A stretch of 64,000 bases of DNA from Nocardioides solisilvae (GTDB lineage: Bacteria; Actinomycetota; Actinomycetes; Propionibacteriales; Nocardioidaceae), in assembly GCF_003194625.1 (NCBI RefSeq), contig NZ_QHKX01000003.1:742539-806538 (forward strand), written 5' to 3'. Each line of letters opens with the position of its first letter. Position 1 is the stretch's first letter. Both the position numbers and the translations under genes were made by a program. This document shows, piece after piece, positions 58,381-64,000 of this stretch. The notes beneath the pieces were generated by a model, which was given only the letters and a program-made list of their open reading frames with translations, searched no databases and was not told the origin of the DNA.

Positions 58381-59990
58381 CGCCGGCTGCCCTCCGCCTC
58401 CGGGGCCCCCTCGAGGGGCTCGTCCGAGAGGGCACCGGCGGCGTCGAGCTCGGCGCGCAGCTCCGGCGCCAGCTCGTCGTCGCGCAGGACGGTCTCGCGC
58501 AGCGGGACCTCCCTGATCGCCAGCACGCAGAGCAGCGCGACCACGGCGAAGGGGACGGCGACGAGGAAGAGGTGGGCGGACGCCTCGCCGAAGGCCGTCT
58601 GGAAGACCTCCCGGACGGGGCCGGGCAGGGTGTCGAGGTCGGGGATGGAGTGGCTGGACTCCTCCCCGCCCTGCACCCCGAGCCGGGCCAGGCCGGCACC
58701 GACCTCGTCGGCCACCTGGTGGGCGAGCACGGCACCGAGCGCCGAGACGCCCGCCGAGCCCCCGATCGAGCGGAAGAACGCGACCAGCGAGGAGGCGGCG
58801 CCCATGTCGGCCATGGCGGTGTTGTTCTGCACCGAGAGGACGAGGTTCTGCATCGTGGCGCCCAGGCCGACGCCCAGGACGGCCATGTAGAGGCCGACGA
58901 GGACCAGGGAGGTGTCCTTGTCGATCGTGGAGAGCAGCGCGAGGCCGGCGATCACTCCGACCATGCCGCCGACGAGGAACTTCTTCCACCGGCCGGTGTC
59001 GCTGATGATCCGGCCGGAGACGATGCTCGAGACGAGGAGCCCGCCGACCATCGCGATGGACATCAGTCCGGCGCGGGTCGGGGACATGCCGCGGGCGAGC
59101 TGGAAGTACTGGCTGAGGTAGACGGTCGAGCCGAACATCGCCACGCCGATCAGGACGGAGGCGGCGGTGGCCAGCGCGGTGGTGCGGTCGCGGAAGAGGC
59201 GCATCGGGATGATCGGCTCCTCGGCCACCCGGACCTCGACCCAGACGGCCGCGGCGACGAGCAGCAGGCCCGCACCGACGAGGCCGGCGGTCGCGCCGGA
59301 GACCCACTCGAACTGGTTGCCCGCGAGGGAGACCCAGACGAGCAGGAGCGAGACGCCGGCCATGATGAGGGTGGCGCCCAGGTAGTCGATGTGCACCTCT
59401 CGGCGGACGACGGCGGGCAGCCTGAGCGTCTTCTGGAGCACGACGAACGCGACCAGGGCGACCGGCAGGCCGACGAAGAAGCACCAGCGCCAGCCGAGCG
59501 TGTCGACGAGCAGCCCGCCGATCAGCGGCCCGCTCACGGTCGAGAGGGCGAAGACCGAGCCGATGTAGCCGGCGTACCGGCCCCGCTCCCGGGGACTCAC
59601 CATGCTGGCGATGACCACCTGGACCAGCGCGGTGAGGCCGCCGACGCCGAGGCCCTGGAAGGCGCGCGCCCCGATGAGGACCTCCATCGAGGGCGCGAGG
59701 CCCGCGGCGAGCGACCCGATCGAGAAGATGACGAGCGCGACCTGGACCAGCACCTTCTGGTCGAAGAGGTCGGCCAGCTTGCCCCAGATCGGCGTGGTCG
59801 CCGTCATGGTCAGCAGGGTCGCCACCACCACCCAGGTGTAGCCCGTCTGGCTGCCCTCGAGATCGGCGACGATCACCGGGAGGGCGTTGGAGACGACGGT
59901 GCTGGAGAGCATGGCGACGAACATCGCCAGGAGGAGGCCGGTGAGGGCCTCCAGCACCTGGCGGTGCGTCATCTGGGGGGACTCGGTCAC
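58377..59990 (-). CDS. MFS drug efflux transporter, DHA2 (14-TM) family
   Basis: 537 residues with 14 hydrophobic segments. Motif A-like GKLADLFDQKVL, motif C-like FALSTVSGPLIGGLLVDTLGWRW, and the long central region between TM6 and TM9 typical of DHA2/EmrB. Exports drugs or toxic compounds using the proton gradient. GTG start (59988-59990) or ATG (59972); the frame before has no homology. Forms an operon with marR and is preceded by a MarR-type operator. Confidence 0.93.
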   Translation of the reverse strand: MTESPQMTHRQVLEALTGLLLAMFVAMLSSTVVSNALPVIVADLEGSQTGYTWVVVATLLTMTATTPIWGKLADLFDQKVLVQVALVIFSIGSLAAGLAPSMEVLIGARAFQGLGVGGLTALVQVVIASMVSPRERGRYAGYIGSVFALSTVSGPLIGGLLVDTLGWRWCFFVGLPVALVAFVVLQKTLRLPAVVRREVHIDYLGATLIMAGVSLLLVWVSLAGNQFEWVSGATAGLVGAGLLLVAAAVWVEVRVAEEPIIPMRLFRDRTTALATAASVLIGVAMFGSTVYLSQYFQLARGMSPTRAGLMSIAMVGGLLVSSIVSGRIISDTGRWKKFLVGGMVGVIAGLALLSTIDKDTSLVLVGLYMAVLGVGLGATMQNLVLSVQNNTAMADMGAASSLVAFFRSIGGSAGVSALGAVLAHQVADEVGAGLARLGVQGGEESSHSIPDLDTLPGPVREVFQTAFGEASAHLFLVAVPFAVVALLCVLAIREVPLRETVLRDDELAPELRAELDAAGALSDEPLEGAPEAEGSRR

Positions 59991-60032
59991 TGCATCACTC
60001 GCTTCTGGTCTGCCGGGAGGGGCGTGCGTTAG

Positions 60033-60053
60033 AAGGTTGCCGATGTCAACCTT
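60033..60053. promoter_or_regulatory. Operator-like inverted repeat before the MFS-marR operon
   Basis: AAGGTTG, 7-nt spacer CCGATGT, CAACCTT: perfect 7-bp arms. On the minus strand it contains TTGACA, a consensus -35, so a bound MarR would block RNA polymerase. It lies 43-63 bp upstream of the MFS start. Confidence 0.65.
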
Positions 60054-60148
60054 ATTCCCGGCCCCGGTCGGCGCCCGAATCGACGACGTCACGACGCGTT
60101 CTGGGCACTTCCGCCCCACGCGGACCTACGGTCGGGTATCAAGGGCGC

Positions 60149-60790
60149 ATGCAGAAGATCCGGGTGTTCCTGCTCGACGACCACGAGATCGTGCGGCGGG
60201 GACTCCGCGACCTGCTCTCCGCGGAGGAGGACATCGCCGTGGTGGGCGAGGCCGGGACCGCGCGCGAGGGCCTGGCCGGCATGCTCGCCACGCCGCCCGA
60301 CGTGGCCCTGCTCGACGCCCGGCTCCCCGACCGCTCGGGCGTCGACGTCGCCCGGGACCTGCGCGACCGGGCCCCGCAGGTGCGGACCCTCATGCTCAGC
60401 AGCTACGACGACGACGAGACCCTCACGGGCGCCTTCTCCGCCGGGGTCGCGGGCTACGTGCTCAAGGAGATCGCCGCGGACTCGTTGCTGGAGGGGATCC
60501 GCAAGGTCGCCGCCGGTCAGTCGCTCGTGGCGCCCGCCGTGGCCTCGCGGATGATGGAGCGGATGCGCCAGCAGCGCGCCCCCCAGCCGGCCGACGGCCT
60601 CGACAAGCTCACCCCGCAGGAGCAGCGGATCCTGCAGCTGATCGGCGAGGGGCTGACCAACCGCCAGATCGGCGAGCGCCTCTTCCTGTCGGAGAAGACG
60701 ATCAAGAACAACGTCACCTCCGTGCTGGCCAAGCTGGGCGTGCAGCGCCGGACCCAGGCGGCCGTGCTGGCCACCCGCCTCCGCGGCTGA
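60149..60790 (+). CDS. NarL/DevR-type response regulator
   Basis: 213 residues. Receiver domain with acidic pair D10/D11, phospho-acceptor D56 in ALLDARLP, then a linker, and a C-terminal LuxR HTH (about 150-203, LTPQEQRILQLIGEGLTNRQIGERLFLSEKTIKNNVTSVLAKLGVQRRTQAAV). It closely resembles DevR/DosR, the hypoxia/dormancy regulator. No histidine kinase gene is adjacent, so its partner is elsewhere. Confidence 0.9.
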   Translation: MQKIRVFLLDDHEIVRRGLRDLLSAEEDIAVVGEAGTAREGLAGMLATPPDVALLDARLPDRSGVDVARDLRDRAPQVRTLMLSSYDDDETLTGAFSAGVAGYVLKEIAADSLLEGIRKVAAGQSLVAPAVASRMMERMRQQRAPQPADGLDKLTPQEQRILQLIGEGLTNRQIGERLFLSEKTIKNNVTSVLAKLGVQRRTQAAVLATRLRG

Positions 60791-60826
60791 CCACCCGGGC
60801 CGGCGCCGCCCGGCCACCGACGCAGC

Positions 60827-60858
60827 GACCGGCCCGTCCCCCTCGGGGCGGGCCGGTC
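60827..60858. terminator. Bidirectional hairpin between the response regulator and MCP genes
   Basis: GACCGGCCCG (60827-60836) pairs with CGGGCCGGTC (60849-60858) and an inner CCC/GGG extends the stem; it separates two convergent genes. Confidence 0.7.
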
Positions 60859-60867
60859 CGCCGTCGC

Positions 60868-63252
60868 CTACAGCGTGAAGGTGGTCACCCGGGCCTTGAG
60901 CTGGCTGGCCATCGCGGCCAGGTCGCGGGCGGCCTGCATCGTGTCCTCCACGCCCTGGCGGGTGTCCTCGGCCGCGGCGGCGACCTGGGAGACGTCGGCC
61001 GAGATGCCGCTCGCCCCCGAGGCCGCGTCCGTCACGCTCCGCGCAATCTCGTTGGTGGTGGCGGTCTGCTCCTCCACCGCCGAGGCGATCGTGGTCTGGA
61101 TGTCGTTGATCCGGCTGATCACGTCGGTGATCTCCGCGATCGCCGTCACCGCACCCCGCGTGTCGGACTGGATCGCCTCGATCTTCTGACCGATGTCCTC
61201 CGTGGCCCGCGCCGTCTCCTTCGCCAGCTCCTTGACCTCGTTGGCCACCACCGCGAAACCCTTCCCGGCATCACCGGCCCGAGCCGCCTCGATCGTGGCG
61301 TTCAACGCCAACAGGTTCGTCTGCTGGGCGATCGAGGTGATCACCTTGATCACCTTCCCGATCTCCGCCGACGACTCACCCAACGACGCCACCGTCCCCC
61401 GCGCCGACGAGGCCACCCCCACCGCCGTCGTGGCCACCGTCGCCGCCTCCGTCGCATTCTTCGCGATCTCCCGGATGCTCGCCGTCATCTCCTCCGCAGC
61501 CGTCGCCACCGTCTGGATCGACGCCGACACCTGCACCGAGGCCCCCGACGCCGACCCCGCACGCTCCGAGGTCAGCAACGCACCCTCACCCATCCCCTGA
61601 GACAACGCCGACAGCTGCTCAGCCGCCACCGCCAACGAGTCGGCCGTCCCCCCGATGTCACCCAACGACCCACGCAACGTCCGCAGCACCTCACCCAGAC
61701 CCTGCGCCAGCTGACCGATCGCGTCATCACCGGTCACCGGCATCTCCCGCGTCAGGTCACCCTCACCAGCAGCCCGCACCACCCCCAGCACCAGGTCCAC
61801 CTTCGAGGCCAGCTCCGCAGCCGCAGCCCGCTCCGCCTCGTCCCGCTTGATCCGCGCCACCGCCTGCGACACCAGGTCACCGATGTTGCGCAGCGTCTCG
61901 ACCCGCTGGGGGGTGAGGTCCGTCGGCTCGTCGCTGAAGAAGTCGAGGGTGGCCACCACCCCATGCGAGCCGCGCACGGGCAGGCTGACCCCCTGGGTCA
62001 CGTGGACACCGTGCTCCCGCATCTCCTGCACGAAGCTCTCGGGCAGGTCGGAGGAGTCGACCTGCAGGACGTCCTCGCGAGCCCAGGTGCGGCCCTGGAT
62101 CCCACGACCGCGCGGGAAGACGGCCTGGCGCAGGATCGCCTCGACCCGCTCGCCGACCTCGCCGGTGACGCTGACGAAGCGCAGCTGCTGCGCCTCCTCG
62201 TCGACCTTCCAGGCCGAGGAGTACTGCCAGTCGAACTCCTCGCAGACCACCCGCTGGGTGCGCCGCAGCGCGTCGTCGAACGAACCGGCGGCGCCCAGGG
62301 CGCCGAGGACGCGGTTGACCGCGGCGGTGTCGGAGGCGGCCTGCAGCGCCTCCTTCTCGACCTGCAGCTTCTCGGTGACGACCTCGCAGTTGACCATCAT
62401 CCCGATGTACTCGCCGTCGCTGTTGTGGATGGCGGAGAAGAGGATGTCCAGGGTCTCCGGGCCGACCCGGCGCTCGGCGCGCAGCGGCAGGTTCTCGGGC
62501 AGCAGCTGGTCGACCTGCGCCTGCCCCTCGGCGCTCTGCGTCTCCTCGGTGCCCGTGTTGAGCAGGTCCACGCTCAGGCCGAGCATCTCCTCGGCGGTGA
62601 TCGGGATGTAGGGCTCGAGCCGGCGCATCGTCTCGAACGCCGCCGGGTTCATGTAGGTGATGACGCGGTTGCGGTCGGCATACATCAGCGGCAGGGGCGA
62701 GCTCTCCATCATGGCGTTGGCGCGGTGCAGCCGGCGCTCGGCGCGGACCCGGTCGGAGATGTAGACCCAGGCCACCATGACCCCGTTGAACTCGCCGTCC
62801 TCGCGATAGGTCGCGCTGACCGTCATCTCGGCGTACTCGTTGCCGATCATCAGCTGGTTGGTGAAGGGGAGCTCTTCGGGGTTGTCCCAGTAGTACTCCA
62901 CCTCGTCGACATCGCCGATGAAGGTGAAGAGCGGCTTCACGTCGGAGCCGATCAGCTCGTCGACCTTGTAGGGCATGAATGCCTCGACCGGACGGAGCTC
63001 GTCGACCGCCAGCTTGTTGGCATACCGGATCCTGCGGTTGCGGTCGGTGAGGAAGACCCGGGCCGGCATGGCGTCGAGGAGCTCGCGCTCCTCTGGCGTC
63101 GTCCCCTGGACCACGAGCTCGCGCGCGAGCCCCTCGCCCTCGACGGGGTCGGCCGTCGAGGTGACGTCGGTCGTCGAGCCGGGCACGGCAGCCGGCACAC
63201 GCTCGCGGTCGGCGTGCCCGTTGAGCTGCACGGGGTGGGCAAGGTCGGTCAT
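60868..63252 (-). CDS. Soluble PAS-PAS-GAF methyl-accepting chemotaxis-type protein
   Basis: 794 residues, no TM. PAS-like about 52-165 ([20 protein letters not shown]), second PAS about 175-300 ([24 protein letters not shown]), GAF-like about 310-460, a HAMP-like helical segment about 480-540 and an MCP signalling domain about 560-790 with the hairpin [48 protein letters not shown]. Cytoplasmic sensing is implied. Domains differ in codon use (see findings). ATG with GGAGGAA upstream. No che genes are in view. Confidence 0.92.
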   Translation of the reverse strand: MTDLAHPVQLNGHADRERVPAAVPGSTTDVTSTADPVEGEGLARELVVQGTTPEERELLDAMPARVFLTDRNRRIRYANKLAVDELRPVEAFMPYKVDELIGSDVKPLFTFIGDVDEVEYYWDNPEELPFTNQLMIGNEYAEMTVSATYREDGEFNGVMVAWVYISDRVRAERRLHRANAMMESSPLPLMYADRNRVITYMNPAAFETMRRLEPYIPITAEEMLGLSVDLLNTGTEETQSAEGQAQVDQLLPENLPLRAERRVGPETLDILFSAIHNSDGEYIGMMVNCEVVTEKLQVEKEALQAASDTAAVNRVLGALGAAGSFDDALRRTQRVVCEEFDWQYSSAWKVDEEAQQLRFVSVTGEVGERVEAILRQAVFPRGRGIQGRTWAREDVLQVDSSDLPESFVQEMREHGVHVTQGVSLPVRGSHGVVATLDFFSDEPTDLTPQRVETLRNIGDLVSQAVARIKRDEAERAAAAELASKVDLVLGVVRAAGEGDLTREMPVTGDDAIGQLAQGLGEVLRTLRGSLGDIGGTADSLAVAAEQLSALSQGMGEGALLTSERAGSASGASVQVSASIQTVATAAEEMTASIREIAKNATEAATVATTAVGVASSARGTVASLGESSAEIGKVIKVITSIAQQTNLLALNATIEAARAGDAGKGFAVVANEVKELAKETARATEDIGQKIEAIQSDTRGAVTAIAEITDVISRINDIQTTIASAVEEQTATTNEIARSVTDAASGASGISADVSQVAAAAEDTRQGVEDTMQAARDLAAMASQLKARVTTFTL
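61051..61539. repeat. 489-bp near-identical segment, copy 1
   Basis: Matches 63512-64000 (offset 2461) at all but one base (G at 61114, A at 63575). Encodes part of the MCP signalling domain. The match may extend beyond the window in copy 2. Confidence 0.95.
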
Positions 63253-63328
63253 CGGGTTCCTCCGTGAGTACTGCTGGTGTGCGTGGCCGCGTGCGGCGTC
63301 GTGGGGGTCCCGACCGTCATCAACGGAC

Positions 63329-64000
63329 TCAGACCGTGAAGCGCCCGACGAGGGCGCGCAGCTGGCCGGCGATCGCGGCCAGGTCGGTGGCCGATGCCAT
63401 GGTGTTGCTCGCCCCCTGACGGGTCTCCTCGGCGGCGGTCGCGACCTGGGTCACGTCGGCCGAGATGGCGGTGGCACCGGCAGCGGCGTCGCCGACGCTC
63501 CGGCCGATGGCGTTGGTGGTGGCGGTCTGCTCCTCCACCGCCGAGGCGATCGTGGTCTGGATGTCGTTGATCCGACTGATCACGTCGGTGATCTCCGCGA
63601 TCGCCGTCACCGCACCCCGCGTGTCGGACTGGATCGCCTCGATCTTCTGACCGATGTCCTCCGTGGCCCGCGCCGTCTCCTTCGCCAGCTCCTTGACCTC
63701 GTTGGCCACCACCGCGAAACCCTTCCCGGCATCACCGGCCCGAGCCGCCTCGATCGTGGCGTTCAACGCCAACAGGTTCGTCTGCTGGGCGATCGAGGTG
63801 ATCACCTTGATCACCTTCCCGATCTCCGCCGACGACTCACCCAACGACGCCACCGTCCCCCGCGCCGACGAGGCCACCCCCACCGCCGTCGTGGCCACCG
63901 TCGCCGCCTCCGTCGCATTCTTCGCGATCTCCCGGATGCTCGCCGTCATCTCCTCCGCAGCCGTCGCCACCGTCTGGATCGACGCCGACACCTGCACCGA
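63329..64000 (-). CDS. Second methyl-accepting chemotaxis-type protein, C-terminal part (cut by window edge)
   Basis: The last ~223 residues of an MCP signalling domain, ending [11 protein letters not shown]. It carries the same hairpin tip, [33 protein letters not shown], as the gene at 60868. The reading frame runs off the right edge with no start seen, so the sensor part is unknown. Only 76 bp separate it from the first MCP start; both read leftwards and may be one operon. Confidence 0.9.
   Translation of the reverse strand, partial: SVQVSASIQTVATAAEEMTASIREIAKNATEAATVATTAVGVASSARGTVASLGESSAEIGKVIKVITSIAQQTNLLALNATIEAARAGDAGKGFAVVANEVKELAKETARATEDIGQKIEAIQSDTRGAVTAIAEITDVISRINDIQTTIASAVEEQTATTNAIGRSVGDAAAGATAISADVTQVATAAEETRQGASNTMASATDLAAIAGQLRALVGRFTV
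63512..64000. repeat. 489-bp near-identical segment, copy 2
   Basis: Counterpart of 61051-61539, one mismatch over 489 bp, and still matching at the window end. Confidence 0.95.

Noticed and set aside
59887..63267. 1126-codon plus-strand open frame
   Set aside because: Runs antisense to the MFS and MCP genes and through the response regulator in another frame; high GC keeps stop codons rare. The true genes have clear domains.

Overview
This is a high-GC (about 73%) bacterial chromosome segment with almost no non-coding DNA. It carries about 74 protein genes (two cut by the window edges) and two tRNA genes. RpfB, IdeR, PAS-ANTAR and SigB/SigF-type regulation, a GluABCD-type uptake operon, a Pmt mannosyltransferase, Glp/GlpR divisome genes, frequent GTG starts and many leaderless-type promoters point to an actinobacterium. 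The protein wording most resembles Nocardioidaceae (Nocardioides-like), which is inference. I saw no prophage, insertion sequence, CRISPR array, plasmid gene or rRNA.

Layout. 1-7.2 kb: hflX (partial), dapF, miaA and miaB, with a run of small acidic proteins, a Nudix hydrolase and an AbiEi/DUF559-like gene bracketed by two near-identical palindromes. 7.3-10.7 kb: gluABCD uptake operon. 10.8-13.4 kb: aldo/keto reductase, TetR, glyoxalase-fold protein and MarR. 13.4-21.2 kb: minus-strand block of abc-F, ispE, rsmA, rpfB, tatD, an alpha/beta hydrolase and rsmI. 21.2-27.8 kb: pmt, a haem-oxygenase-like protein plus CDGSH pair, FAD/Rieske oxidoreductase, PAS-ANTAR, sigma factor and csbD. 27.8-35.5 kb: four overlapping glycosyltransferases behind a secreted GH16-like/FG-GAP protein, divergent from an ABC exporter. 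35.5-38.3 kb: small secreted and lipoproteins and tRNA-Ala. 38.3-43.6 kb: galU-glp-moaC-mogA-rimJ-glpR, linking UDP-glucose supply, molybdopterin genes and the cell-division pair Glp/GlpR. 43.6-50.2 kb: 5-FTHF ligase, penicillin-acylase family enzyme, FmdB, SAF protein, mscL and an LCP ligase. 50.4-57.9 kb: enoyl-reductase-like protein, YbaB-like protein, hsp20/merR, tRNA-Arg, DUF2277, sirtuin, ideR and a GH13 glucosidase. 57.9-64 kb: marR-MFS efflux operon, a DevR-like regulator and two soluble chemoreceptor-type proteins.

Four patterns stand out. At least twelve genes have a TAnnnT hexamer 6-8 nt before the start codon, as expected for leaderless mRNAs. At galU/5-FTHF ligase two such hexamers on opposite strands overlap. 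The two chemoreceptor genes share 489 bp with a single mismatch, inside a block whose codon use differs from its surroundings. Three unrelated families of palindromic repeat lie at gene ends.
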